This document shows, in pieces, positions 17,651 to 27,524 of a stretch of 64,000 bases of DNA; the stretch's first letter is position 1, and each line of letters starts with the position of its first letter. Under the pieces are notes generated by a model. The model made no database searches, had not been told where the DNA came from, and was given only the letters and a program-made list of their open reading frames with translations. Both the position numbers and the translations under genes were made by a program. This DNA comes from Ga0077555 sp050250755 (GTDB lineage Bacteria > Pseudomonadota > Alphaproteobacteria > Rhizobiales > Hyphomicrobiaceae): assembly GCA_050250755.1 (NCBI GenBank), contig JBFWOB010000017.1, forward strand, positions 1 through 64,000. The letters run 5' to 3'.

Positions 17651-18916
17651 ATGAGCTCGATGAGAGCACGTGGTGCCGGCATGGTCCGGGCCGCGGTCGC
17701 AGGGATATTGTGCGCTGTCGCCGCACTGCATGCTGGGCCGGCAGATGCTCGGCCCGCGAGTGATGTCCTCGACAATGTCACCTTGCGAACGCGTTTCGTC
17801 ATTGCCCTCGACCGCGACGCCGCCTTCCAAGTCTCTGCACTCAGCCATCCAAACCGCGTCATCGTCGATCTTCCAGACGTGCGCTTCGACCTCCCCCCTC
17901 AACCGACATCGGGCGCGGTGGGCTTGGTCCGTGGATTTCGCGGCGGTCTGGCCTCTCCCGGGCGGGTCAGGGTGGTCATCGACGTCACGGCTCCCGTTGT
18001 CATCGAAAAAGCAGCAATCGAGCGCCACGGCGCAAACCGCACACCGCAGCTTGTGCTCGAGATCGTGCCTCTCAGCACCGTCAAGCCGGGCACCGCGAAG
18101 AAGCTCGCAAGCGTCAAAATCGGGGGCGCCGGTCTCGGGGCTCTGCAGCCGCCAATGCCTCGCCTCGCAAGAAGACCGTCCGAACGTGATGCCCACGCAT
18201 TCCGGCCAACGCTCGTTCTCGATCCCGGCCATGGCGGACATGACAGTGGCGCCCAGCGCGGCGGTACGATCGAGAAGGACGTCGTGCTTGCGTTCTCCCT
18301 CGTGCTGCGTGACCGCCTGAAAGCGACCGGCCGCTACAATGTGCTCATGACGCGCGACGACGACACGTTCGTCGAGCTCGATGACCGTCGCGCCTTTGCC
18401 GAACGGCACCGGGCATCGCTGTTCATGGCGATCCATGCCGACTATGCCGGCTCGCGCGCCAGCGGCGCCACGATATATTCCCTGCGCGACCGCGTTGCGA
18501 ACGAGTTGCAGCGGTCGGCGGCGGGCGAGGTTGCGGAGAACGTGCTGTCCGACAAGGAACTGCAGGCTATCAAGCGCATCGAGGTTGCTGATACGAACGC
18601 CGTGCGCGGATTCCTGGCGGATCTTGCCCAGCGCGAAGTCGCCGTGACGCACGAGCGCACGAACGTGTTCGCGCGATCGATCATCGAGTTCATGGGTGAT
18701 GCGACACCGATGATGGACAACCCCGACCGCACGGCGGCCTTCCGCGTGCTCAAGACGGCGAAGGTTCCGTCGGTTCTGGTGGAACTGGCGTACGTCACCA
18801 ATAAGAAAGATGCGGCCAACCTACGCTCAGAGGCGTGGCGGCGCAAAGTAGCGGAGTCGATCGTGACGGCGATCGACAACTACTTCACACATCAAGTGGC
18901 TCGACTGCCGATGTAG
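17651..18916 (+). CDS. amiC: N-acetylmuramoyl-L-alanine amidase (AMIN plus Amidase_3)
   Basis: Periplasmic zinc amidase that cleaves the peptide stem from peptidoglycan, mainly at cell division; 421 residues. A signal peptide ends near residue 35. An N-terminal AMIN-like domain (about residues 40-145) targets the septum. The Amidase_3 domain begins near residue 192 with LVLDPGHGGHDSGA, containing the first zinc His. The zinc Glu is in GGTIEKDV and the second His in MAIHADYAGS. The catalytic Glu is in VPSVLVELAYVTN. There is no regulatory loop or SPOR domain. It stands alone, divergent from urtA. Confidence 0.93.
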   Translation: MSSMRARGAGMVRAAVAGILCAVAALHAGPADARPASDVLDNVTLRTRFVIALDRDAAFQVSALSHPNRVIVDLPDVRFDLPPQPTSGAVGLVRGFRGGLASPGRVRVVIDVTAPVVIEKAAIERHGANRTPQLVLEIVPLSTVKPGTAKKLASVKIGGAGLGALQPPMPRLARRPSERDAHAFRPTLVLDPGHGGHDSGAQRGGTIEKDVVLAFSLVLRDRLKATGRYNVLMTRDDDTFVELDDRRAFAERHRASLFMAIHADYAGSRASGATIYSLRDRVANELQRSAAGEVAENVLSDKELQAIKRIEVADTNAVRGFLADLAQREVAVTHERTNVFARSIIEFMGDATPMMDNPDRTAAFRVLKTAKVPSVLVELAYVTNKKDAANLRSEAWRRKVAESIVTAIDNYFTHQVARLPM

Positions 18917-18939
18917 CCACCAGTCGTGGCGCAGCGTGC

Positions 18940-19404
18940 TCAGCCACGACCGCGATAAGGTGCCACGCCCTGATCCGGCAACCATATGCCTTCCGGTGGT
19001 GTGCCGGTCTGCCAGAACACATCGATCGGGATGCCGCCGCGCGGATACCAGTATCCGCCTATGCGCAAGAAGTGTGGCTCGATCAGCTCCGCAACGCGCT
19101 TCCCGATCGCGACGGTGCAATCCTCGTGGAAGGCACCATGATTGCGGAAGGCGGCGAGGTAGAGCTTCAGCGCCTTGGATTCGAGCAGCCAATCGGCCGG
19201 CACATAGTCGATGACGAGGTGTGCGAAATCGGGCTGGCCCGTGACCGGACACAGGGACGTGAACTCGGGCGCCGTGAAGCGCGCGACAAAGCGCGTATCC
19301 GGATGGGGATTGGGTACGCGTTCGAGAACGGCGGCCTCGGGGCTCTCGGGTACTTCCACCTGACGACCGAGCTGGGTGGCGCCCTTCGTATTGTTGTCCA
19401 TCAT
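18940..19404 (-). CDS. queF: NADPH-dependent preQ0 reductase QueF
   Basis: Reduces 7-cyano-7-deazaguanine (preQ0) to preQ1 in queuosine synthesis. It has 154 residues, the unimodular short type. The nucleophilic Cys52 and Asp59 lie in LCPVTGQPDFAHLVIDY; the family motif ESKALKLYLAAFRNHG follows, and HEDCTVAI is near residue 95. It is paired with a queuosine-precursor transporter gene 12 bases upstream, so both probably form one unit. Confidence 0.96.
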   Translation of the reverse strand: MMDNNTKGATQLGRQVEVPESPEAAVLERVPNPHPDTRFVARFTAPEFTSLCPVTGQPDFAHLVIDYVPADWLLESKALKLYLAAFRNHGAFHEDCTVAIGKRVAELIEPHFLRIGGYWYPRGGIPIDVFWQTGTPPEGIWLPDQGVAPYRGRG

Positions 19405-19416
19405 AATCCGCCCCTC

Positions 19417-19977
19417 TCACGCCGGCTCGATGTGCAGTCGCTCATCGCGACGTCTCAGCCACGCCACGAACGGCAGTGACAGCATCACCATCCACGCCTT
19501 TCCAGCGACTTGGCCGAGCAGAAAATCGAGGCTGCCGAACGCAAGCTGCAGGAAGATCATCGAGTCGACGACGAGCCCGGCGACGCTCGAGGCCAGGACC
19601 GCCATGACGAGACCCCGCTTCTGGAGTGGCGTGAAGACGGCGAGATCTGCCATCTCCGCCACGAGAAAAGCAGCCGCGGAGGCGACGACCAGGCTCGGCG
19701 GCGCGACAAGGCCCGACAGCAACGCACCGGCCACGATCGCCACGATTGCCCACTTGAGACCGAGGCGGCGTTGGACGAGATCGCGCAGGACGAGCGCAAG
19801 GCCGATCATGATGACGCCGGAGGGCGCCATCAACCCAGGCCCCACGGGAACGAGGCACGGTCCCTCGGGCACGCACTTGGTGCCGACGTTGCCGATCAGC
19901 CAGTTGGCGGCGGGGATGGTCAGGGTAAAGAGGGCGAGGAAGACGAGACCCTCGCGCGTCCGGCGGGACGGGCTCAT
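19417..19977 (-). CDS. Queuosine precursor transporter (YhhQ/VUT family)
   Basis: Inner-membrane protein of 186 residues with about six hydrophobic helices. It belongs to the VUT/YhhQ family (formerly DUF165), as shown by the VLRDLVQRRLG motif near residue 58 and the AEMADLAVFTPLQKRG segment near residue 105. YhhQ proteins import preQ0/preQ1. Its position just before queF supports the same role. ATG 19977 has GGAG 8 bases upstream; the frame stays open for 26 more codons that look non-coding. Confidence 0.88.
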   Translation of the reverse strand: MSPSRRTREGLVFLALFTLTIPAANWLIGNVGTKCVPEGPCLVPVGPGLMAPSGVIMIGLALVLRDLVQRRLGLKWAIVAIVAGALLSGLVAPPSLVVASAAAFLVAEMADLAVFTPLQKRGLVMAVLASSVAGLVVDSMIFLQLAFGSLDFLLGQVAGKAWMVMLSLPFVAWLRRRDERLHIEPA

Positions 19978-20190
19978 GAGATGTATCTCCGATTTATAGA
20001 GCGCAACGAGATGGCGCGCTGTCCGGGGATGACCGGACACTCGAAGCGGGCTCATACGCCATGTCGGTTCTCGACGCCAGACTCGGCGGCGCTTTTCGGA
20101 TAACGCAGCGACATCAGCGTCGCGCTACCGGCTTGCGCCCGCAGTTCGCGGTCGGGCATTCTCGAAATGGAACTCAACCCCGGAGCCGAT

Positions 20191-21132
20191 ATGCCCGACA
20201 TGCTCTCAGCCGACGCCACGGGCGTCTATGTCATCGCCGCCACGCCGTTCACCGAGAGCGGTGCCATCGACCATGCCTCGATCGACAGGCTAGTTGAGTT
20301 CTACCTGGGGTGCGGTGTCGACGGCATGACCATCCTGGGCGTGATGGGCGAGTTCCAGAAGCTTTCAGAGAGCGAGACGCTCGAAGTCGGGAAGCGCTTT
20401 CTCAAGGCGGCGGGCGGGCGCATTCCCATCGTGGTCGGCGTGTCGAACCCCGGCACCGACCAGATGGTGAAACTCGCCGGCGGCGCGATGGAGGCCGGTG
20501 CTGCCGGTGTCATGGTCATGCCGATCTCGGGCCTCAAAACGGATGAGGCCGTAACGGGATACATGTCGGGTGCGCTGACGGCGCTCGGTAAATCGATCCC
20601 GGTGTGCGTTCAGGACTATCCGCAGCTTTCGGGCGTGTGGTTCACCGCCGGATGCTTCGCTGGGCTGGTCGACCGCTTCGAGCAGATCGTGATGTTCAAG
20701 CATGAGGAGGCGCCCGGGCTGCGCAAGCTCTCGGCCATTCGCAAACTCTGCGACGGCAAGGCGCGCCGACGCATCTCGATCCTCTGCGGCAACGGCGGCA
20801 TCCATCTCCCGCAGGAGTATCTACGCGGCGCGGACGGTGCGATGACGGGCTTCGCGTTTCCCGAGATGCTGGTCGAGATGGATCGCCTCTTCCGCGACGG
20901 CAAGCCGGAGGAGGCGGAGGATCTGAACGACCTCTATCTGCCGGTGATCCGACATGAATTGCAGCCGGGCATCGGCCTGGCAATCCGCAAGGAGATTCTG
21001 CGGCGGCGTGGTGCGATCGCCTCGTCGGCCGTGCGCGCGCCGGGACCAAAGCTCGATGCAAACGACATGCTCGAACTCGATCGCCTGCTCGCGCGGCTCG
21101 AACGCAGAACAGGGCGAGCGCTGAAGCGATAG
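20191..21132 (+). CDS. DapA-family (dihydrodipicolinate synthase-like) aldolase/lyase
   Basis: TIM-barrel class I aldolase of the DapA/NAL superfamily, 313 residues. GMTILGVMGEFQKLS replaces the usual GTTGE-type substrate loop. The Schiff-base Lys lies in VMFKHEEAPG and the proton-relay Tyr in CVQDYPQLSG, both in the expected order. The end is basic. ATG 20191 follows GGAGCCGAT; ATG 20167 is the weaker alternative. The family covers lysine synthesis, sialate cleavage and sugar-acid or pyruvate aldolases. It is not a canonical DapA and the substrate cannot be named. It stands beside no lysine gene. Confidence 0.85.
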   Translation: MPDMLSADATGVYVIAATPFTESGAIDHASIDRLVEFYLGCGVDGMTILGVMGEFQKLSESETLEVGKRFLKAAGGRIPIVVGVSNPGTDQMVKLAGGAMEAGAAGVMVMPISGLKTDEAVTGYMSGALTALGKSIPVCVQDYPQLSGVWFTAGCFAGLVDRFEQIVMFKHEEAPGLRKLSAIRKLCDGKARRRISILCGNGGIHLPQEYLRGADGAMTGFAFPEMLVEMDRLFRDGKPEEAEDLNDLYLPVIRHELQPGIGLAIRKEILRRRGAIASSAVRAPGPKLDANDMLELDRLLARLERRTGRALKR

Positions 21133-21141
21133 GCGACGTCG

Positions 21142-21522
21142 ATGCGCTGCCCGTGCCGCAAGAAGAGTGAAACGACGAGTTACACCGCGTGCTGCCAGCC
21201 TTATCACACGGGATCGCGGCCGGCACCGACGGCCGAGGCGTTGATGCGCTCTCGATATTCGGCCTTCGCGCTCAGGAACGCGGCGTATCTGCTTGCGACA
21301 TGGCACCCAACGACACGACCGACGAGCCTCGATCTCGACGATGATGACGGCGAGTGGGTGCAATTGAGAGTGCTCGCCGCGGAGGTTGACGGCGACACTG
21401 CGACCGTCTCGTTCATCGCGCGATCACGGAACGGAGGTCACGTCACGAGCCTGCATGAGGTGTCGCGGTTCGTGCGTGAGGACGGACGATGGCTTTATGT
21501 GGATGGGGTGAGGGGCGACTGA
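21142..21522 (+). CDS. YchJ-family metal-binding protein
   Basis: Protein of 126 residues with an N-terminal Cys motif (CPCRKK then CCQPYH), typical of the short SEC-C/YchJ zinc motif. The usual YchJ sequence ALMRSRYSAFALRNAAYLL follows, then a beta-rich NTF2-like fold. It lies 9 bases after the DapA-family gene and may be co-transcribed. The function of the family is unknown. Confidence 0.85.
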   Translation: MRCPCRKKSETTSYTACCQPYHTGSRPAPTAEALMRSRYSAFALRNAAYLLATWHPTTRPTSLDLDDDDGEWVQLRVLAAEVDGDTATVSFIARSRNGGHVTSLHEVSRFVREDGRWLYVDGVRGD

Positions 21523-21552
21523 GATCGGAGCGTCGATCAATCAACTCAGTGG

Positions 21553-21618
21553 TTCACCCTCGCGGGTGAAATGCGAGGGGCCTTCTGCCCCTCGCGGACC
21601 CTGACCAGGGTTGGTCAG
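21553..21618. terminator. Three tandem hairpins between convergent genes
   Basis: Three perfect stem-loops follow one another: 7 bp at 21553-21570, 9 bp at 21573-21595 and 7 bp at 21601-21618. They lie between the stops of the YchJ gene and the convergent MmgE/PrpD gene, so they probably end transcription from both sides. None is followed by a clear T-run. Confidence 0.5.
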
Positions 21619-21630
21619 TGACCTGGACGC

Positions 21631-23004
21631 TTAGGCCACCGCCTCCATCAAGCCCTTGAGGCTGGGGAGTTGCTCGAAGCGCATAATCATATCGAGCGCC
21701 GTCTTTGCCTTGGCGCGGCCGATCACCGGTTCCACCAACGAGTTGAATTTCGCGACGAGCTTCTGCTCCTGCGCGTCGACGTCCGATGCGGGGATACCCA
21801 CGTTGTAGGAGATCTTGATCTCCCGGCCGTCGTTGAGCTTCATCGACACATCGGCGCCGTGGCGCGCGCGCCCGTCGCGTGGCTCTGGCGCAAGCTTCAC
21901 GCGCTCGCGAATGGCGATGTAGTTCGGATCGTTGGCGTTTTCGTCCGAGTAGGTGCCAAGTGCCGACGTATCGGCTCCCGCCAGCGCCATTCCGGCGAGA
22001 TGCGGCAGAGCGAACTTGATCTCGAGGCCGGTCTTCGGCTCGGGGATGCAGCACACCTTGAGATGGCCAGGATCGATGTGAAGCGTCATCAACTTCACGT
22101 CCTCCGGACCAATGTTGTGCTGCCGCTTCAGTTCGCGGATCGCCTCGATCGGCGAGTGCGTGAGATAGCAGGCCGCATGATACTTGAAGAGGTTCTCCTC
22201 GACAGCGAGGGGCGCCTTGGAATCGGGGCGAACTGGACTCGGCTTGTAACCCGGAGCCTGCGTCTGCAGGAAGCCCTGTGGTGCCTCGATAGCGTCATCG
22301 CGGGCCGTGAAGCCACGCGCCGCGATGCGGGCCGCAATCAGTCCGTTCTGGGCCGCCTTGCCCGCATGCAGAGGCTTGGTCATCGTGCCGAAGTTAATCT
22401 TGAGGCCCGACGCCTCGGAGGCCGCGATGCCGAGCGCCATGGCCGTTCGCTCAGGATCGAGGCCGAGCAGATTTGCGGCGCCGGCTGCCGCGCCGAACGT
22501 GCCCATCGTGCCGGTGGCGTGGAAACCATGCTCATAGTGGCCGTCGCCCAGCATTTCGCCAAGGCGGCATTCGACTTCATAGCCAGCAACGAACGCGGTG
22601 AGCACGTCGCGGCCGCTCTTGCCCAGCATCTCGCCGAGGGCAATGACGGCGGCCGCCACAGGCACCGTGGGATGGCCGTGCATCAGGCGGTTGACGTCGT
22701 CGTAATCGAGCGCGTGTGAAACCGCACCGTTGACGAGCGCCGCATCGTGCACGGACGCCTTGCTGTCACTGGCGATGATGGTGCACGGGCCCGTCGTCGA
22801 CGACCTGAACTCCTCCGCAAGAATTGCCGCCAAGGGCTCCTTGGCGCCAGCAATCGTCACGGCAAACCAATCGAGCAGAGCATGGCGAGCCCAGCGCTCT
22901 GCGGACGCGGTGGTTGCATTCGAGCCGAAACCGGCCGACCAATTGGCGAGACCGCGTGTGACAGCCTCGGCACCTGGGGTCGAGGTTTGAGTTTGGGCTT
23001 CCAT
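21631..23004 (-). CDS. MmgE/PrpD family protein
   Basis: Member of the 2-methylcitrate dehydratase/iminodisuccinate epimerase/cis-aconitate decarboxylase family, 457 residues. It shows the conserved NGAVSHALDYDD motif near residue 95, the HPTVPVAAAVIALGE segment, HYEHGFHATGTMGTFGAAAG near residue 160 and KPLHAGKAAQNG near residue 212. The substrate is not deducible. Start 23004 has CGAGGGAG upstream. It lies 296 bases downstream of the ATP-binding gene of the Dpp-like transporter on the same strand, so it may be the last gene of that unit or separate. Confidence 0.9.
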   Translation of the reverse strand: MEAQTQTSTPGAEAVTRGLANWSAGFGSNATTASAERWARHALLDWFAVTIAGAKEPLAAILAEEFRSSTTGPCTIIASDSKASVHDAALVNGAVSHALDYDDVNRLMHGHPTVPVAAAVIALGEMLGKSGRDVLTAFVAGYEVECRLGEMLGDGHYEHGFHATGTMGTFGAAAGAANLLGLDPERTAMALGIAASEASGLKINFGTMTKPLHAGKAAQNGLIAARIAARGFTARDDAIEAPQGFLQTQAPGYKPSPVRPDSKAPLAVEENLFKYHAACYLTHSPIEAIRELKRQHNIGPEDVKLMTLHIDPGHLKVCCIPEPKTGLEIKFALPHLAGMALAGADTSALGTYSDENANDPNYIAIRERVKLAPEPRDGRARHGADVSMKLNDGREIKISYNVGIPASDVDAQEQKLVAKFNSLVEPVIGRAKAKTALDMIMRFEQLPSLKGLMEAVA

Positions 23005-23300
23005 GGGGCACTCCCTCGGGTTTGGGGATGCGATCGCCGACGATAGCGGGCATGCCGCATCCCGGCTCTGCTTGTCCGGACGTTAGCATACCGCAGAACC
23101 GTGGAAAGCGGAGAGAGGAATCACGCGGCCGCTGCTACCGTTTGACGGCTTCGCTATCCCCACGTGCGATGGAGAAAGCTGTGCTGAATGGGCAGCCTGC
23201 GACGCGTACTCTATTCAATCGCGTACGCCAAAGCATTGGCTATGCAGTAGCCAGACAAGGCCGATCCGCCTTGTAGGCCGGGACACGCGGCACGCCTCGG
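23005..23300. other. Gap between the MmgE/PrpD gene and dppF
   Basis: This stretch of 296 bases has no convincing gene and no well-formed terminator. It may hold the promoter of the MmgE/PrpD gene. Confidence 0.4.
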
Positions 23301-24360
23301 TCAGCGCAGATGGCAGGCCGCAAAATGACCGGGCGCCTTCTCGACCAGCAACGGCGGCTCCACTTTGCATATCGGCTGCGCGATAGGGCAGCGCGTATGG
23401 AAGTGGCAACCCGATGGCGGTTTCACGGGGCTCGGCACATCGCCTTCAAGGACGATCTTCTTTCGCTTGATCGAGGGATCCGGCACGGGAACGGCCGAGA
23501 TCAGCGCCTCCGTGTAGGGATGCAGCGGCGTCGTGAAGATCGTCTTCTTCTCGGCGTATTCGACGATGCGGCCGAGATACATGACGGCGATGCGGTGCGA
23601 GATGTGCTCAACGACAGCGAGGTTGTGCGAAATAAACAGATACGAAAGGCCAAGCTCCTTCTGCAGGTCCATCAGGATGTTGATGACCTGGGCCTGAATC
23701 GAGACGTCGAGCGCGGAAACAGGCTCGTCACCAATGATGAGCTTCGGGTTCAGCGCGAGTGCGCGTGCGATGCCGATACGCTGGCGTTGACCTCCGGAAA
23801 ACTGGTGCGGGAAATTGTCCATCTGCTGGGCCCGCAGGCCGACCCGATCGAACAGTTGAGCGACTTGCTCGCGGCGGGAGGCACGGTTGCCTTGACGATG
23901 AACCTCCAGCGGCTCCGACACGATCTGACCGGCCGTCATGCGTGGATCGAGAGACGAGAATGGATCCTGGAAGATGATCTGCATCTCGCGCCGATAGGGT
24001 CGAAATTCCTCGCGCGACAGGTGCGTCACATCCTTGCCGTCGAGCAGAATCTGGCCATCCGTGGGCTCGATCAGACGTAATAGCGTTCGCCCGACTGTCG
24101 ACTTGCCACACCCCGACTCGCCGACAAGACCAACCGTTTCACCGCGGAAGATAGAGAAGTTGACGCCGTCCACGGCGTATACTTGCCCTACGGTCTTGCG
24201 CAACAGCCCTTTCTTGACGGGAAAGTGCTTCTTCAGATTGCGCACTTCAAGAACGGCCGGCGCGCCGCTGGTCGTGCCAGCAGAGGGTTTGCCAGACGCC
24301 GATCGGGCGGTCGCAGACGTCGAGCCCGCGGGGGCGATCGGCAGATCGTGCTCGCGCGTC

Positions 24361-24368
<8 letters not shown>
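23301..24368 (-). CDS. Dipeptide/oligopeptide-type ABC transporter ATP-binding protein (DppF-like)
   Basis: ATPase of a family-5 (peptide/nickel/opine) importer, 355 residues. Walker A GESGCGKST, signature FSGGQRQRIGIARAL and Walker B LIIGDEPVSALD are present. The C-terminal oligopeptide/dipeptide extension carries the Cys cluster CHFHTRCPIAQPIC. Start ATG 24368 has a perfect GGAGGAA upstream and overlaps the dppD-like stop by 8 bases. The N-terminal 45 residues are Ala/Ser-rich and outside the domain. Confidence 0.92.
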
Positions 24369-25446
<1,078 letters not shown>

Positions 25447-25496
25447 CTTTTGGGTCTCCTAACGTGTCCAGTCGTTCGGGCGGCTGGGCAAGCACA

Positions 25497-26390
25497 TCAA
25501 CTGCGCTGTCTCGGATCGAGAATGTCACGTACCGCGTCGCCGAGCAGGTTGGTGCCGAACACGGCAAGGCTGATCGCGATGCCCGGGAAGATGACGAGCC
25601 ACGGAGCTGTGCGCACGTACTCGGCCGCGGACTCCGACAGCATCCGCCCCCACGACGGATGCGGTTCGGGAACGCCGAGCCCAAGGAACGACAACGCGGC
25701 TTCGGTGAGAATGGCGGAGCCGAGCTGAGCGGTGCCGAGAACAATCAGCGGAGCAATGGTGTTCGGGAGAATGTGACGGAATGCGATTTTCGTCTCGCCC
25801 ATGCCGACGGCTCTTGCCGCTTCGACATACGGCATCTCGCGCAGTGACAGCGTATTCGAGCGGATCACGCGCGCAATATGAGGCACGATCGGAATCGAGA
25901 TGGCGATGATGGTGTTGGTGAGCGATGGCCCGAGCGAGGCGGCCATCAGCAGCGCCATGACGAGAAGCGGCAGCGCCTGCATGATGTCGATGAAGCGCTG
26001 CGTTATGAGATCCAGCCAACCACCGTAATAGCCGGACAGAAGGCCGATGATAACGCCGAAGAAGCTGCCGAGCACGGTTGAGCCGATGCCTACCATGAGC
26101 GAGATGCGCGCGCCGTAAACAATGCGCGCCCACATATCGCGCCCCATGAAATCGGCGCCGAGAATGTGCTCGGCCCCGGGGTGCGCGAGTGACGACCGCG
26201 GGTCAGTGGTGGTTGGATCGAAGCTCGTGAATAATGGCGCGAAGATTGCGAGAATTACAAACGCAATGGCGATGATGGCGCCTGCTGCACCCAGCGGATA
26301 GCGTCGCACGTAGTACGTGAAACGTGACCACGAGCCATGGATATTGGCGCCAGCGCGATTGAGCTCGGCCTGATGTTCAACTGTTGCCAT
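25497..26390 (-). CDS. Dipeptide/oligopeptide-type ABC transporter permease (DppC-like)
   Basis: Inner-membrane permease of 297 residues. An N-terminal helix, then the domain opening HILGADFMGRDMWARIVYGAR, is typical of DppC/OppC, and the EAA loop is EAARAVGMGETKIAFRHILPN near residue 190 (partly quoted). Five to six helices are visible. ATG 26390 has GGGAGAA upstream. Confidence 0.93.
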   Translation of the reverse strand: MATVEHQAELNRAGANIHGSWSRFTYYVRRYPLGAAGAIIAIAFVILAIFAPLFTSFDPTTTDPRSSLAHPGAEHILGADFMGRDMWARIVYGARISLMVGIGSTVLGSFFGVIIGLLSGYYGGWLDLITQRFIDIMQALPLLVMALLMAASLGPSLTNTIIAISIPIVPHIARVIRSNTLSLREMPYVEAARAVGMGETKIAFRHILPNTIAPLIVLGTAQLGSAILTEAALSFLGLGVPEPHPSWGRMLSESAAEYVRTAPWLVIFPGIAISLAVFGTNLLGDAVRDILDPRQRS

Positions 26391-26411
26391 GTCGGTTCTC
26401 CCGCGCGAGCG

Positions 26412-27359
26412 TTAATCGTCGTACTTGATACGCGGGTCGAACACCACGTAAGCCATGTCGACCAGGAAGTTGACGACCACTGTGACGATCGCGATGAACA
26501 TCACGAGGTTCTGCACGATCGGATAGTCGCGCCAGCGGATGGCCTCGACCAGGAAACGGGCAACACCTGGGATGTTGAACACGGTCTCGGTAACGATGAG
26601 GCCGCCGATCAGGAATGCTGCCTCGATACCTATGATGGTGATGACAGGCAGCACCGCGTTACGTAGCGCGTGGTTGTAATTCACGGAGGCCGTGGAGGCT
26701 CCTTTTGCGCGCGCCGTGCGGATGTAGTCCTGACGCATGACCTCGAGCATCGATGAGCGGGTCAAGCGCATGATCAGCGCGGAGGCTCGGAACCCCACGG
26801 CGAGCGCCGGTATGCTGAGCAGGCCGATCTCCTGCCAGACGCTTTGTGGTTTGTCGGTATATATCGGAATCCAGCCTAGGTACTGAACGAAGCCCATCAG
26901 AATCAGGAGGCCGAGCCAGAACGAAGGTAACGAGAGCCCACTTAGACTGACGACGCGTAAGATGTAATCGAGAACGGTATCTTGCTTGACCGCGGATATC
27001 ACACCGAGCGGCACACCAAGCAGAACTGAGAACAGGAGAGCCAAGCCTGCGAGCTTCGCGGTGACAGGCACGCGCGGCAAGATCTCGTCAAGAGCCGGCT
27101 TTTCCGACACGTAGGCATAGCCGAGATCGCCGGTCAGCAACCCCTTCATCCACGTCAGGTACTGAGCGGGAATAGGCTTATCGAGCCCGAGTTCCGCCTC
27201 AAGGCGCGCCTTGTCGTCGGGGTTCACCATCCCGGCCGCATCGAACAGGATGTCACTGATGTTGCCCGGCACGAGCCGCAGCATCACGAAGATGAGTATC
27301 GACATCCCGAACAGCGTCAGGATCATCAATAGGAATCGACGGATCAGATAGGCGCCCAC
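26412..27359 (-). CDS. Dipeptide/oligopeptide-type ABC transporter permease (DppB-like)
   Basis: Inner-membrane permease, 315 residues if it starts at GTG 27359. There GGGAG lies 8 bases upstream and the protein begins with the family-like VGAYLIRRFLLMIL; an ATG at 27401 adds 14 unlike residues and has no ribosome-binding site. The family segments PGNISDILFDAAGM, LGLDKPIPAQYLTWMKGLL and the EAA loop TARAKGASTASVNYNHALRN are present. It pairs with DppC 21 bases downstream. Confidence 0.9.
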   Translation of the reverse strand: MGAYLIRRFLLMILTLFGMSILIFVMLRLVPGNISDILFDAAGMVNPDDKARLEAELGLDKPIPAQYLTWMKGLLTGDLGYAYVSEKPALDEILPRVPVTAKLAGLALLFSVLLGVPLGVISAVKQDTVLDYILRVVSLSGLSLPSFWLGLLILMGFVQYLGWIPIYTDKPQSVWQEIGLLSIPALAVGFRASALIMRLTRSSMLEVMRQDYIRTARAKGASTASVNYNHALRNAVLPVITIIGIEAAFLIGGLIVTETVFNIPGVARFLVEAIRWRDYPIVQNLVMFIAIVTVVVNFLVDMAYVVFDPRIKYDD

Positions 27360-27524
27360 CTCGGACACTCCCTTTGGGACAGCGCTTCCCTTACGCCTCA
27401 TTCGAGGCTGTTTTGTCGGCTCCTCAGGGAGCCGTGCGGCTTAAGTCTTCCGCCAATTCGACGGGTGACGGACGGCCGGCGCGCTTATGCGCGGCGCCGA
27501 CCGCCTAATGTTGACCGATTGCAA

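Noticed and set aside
19405..20166. preQ1 riboswitch in front of the queuosine transporter and queF genes
   Set aside because: No preQ1 aptamer consensus with its A-rich tail was recognised upstream of 19977.
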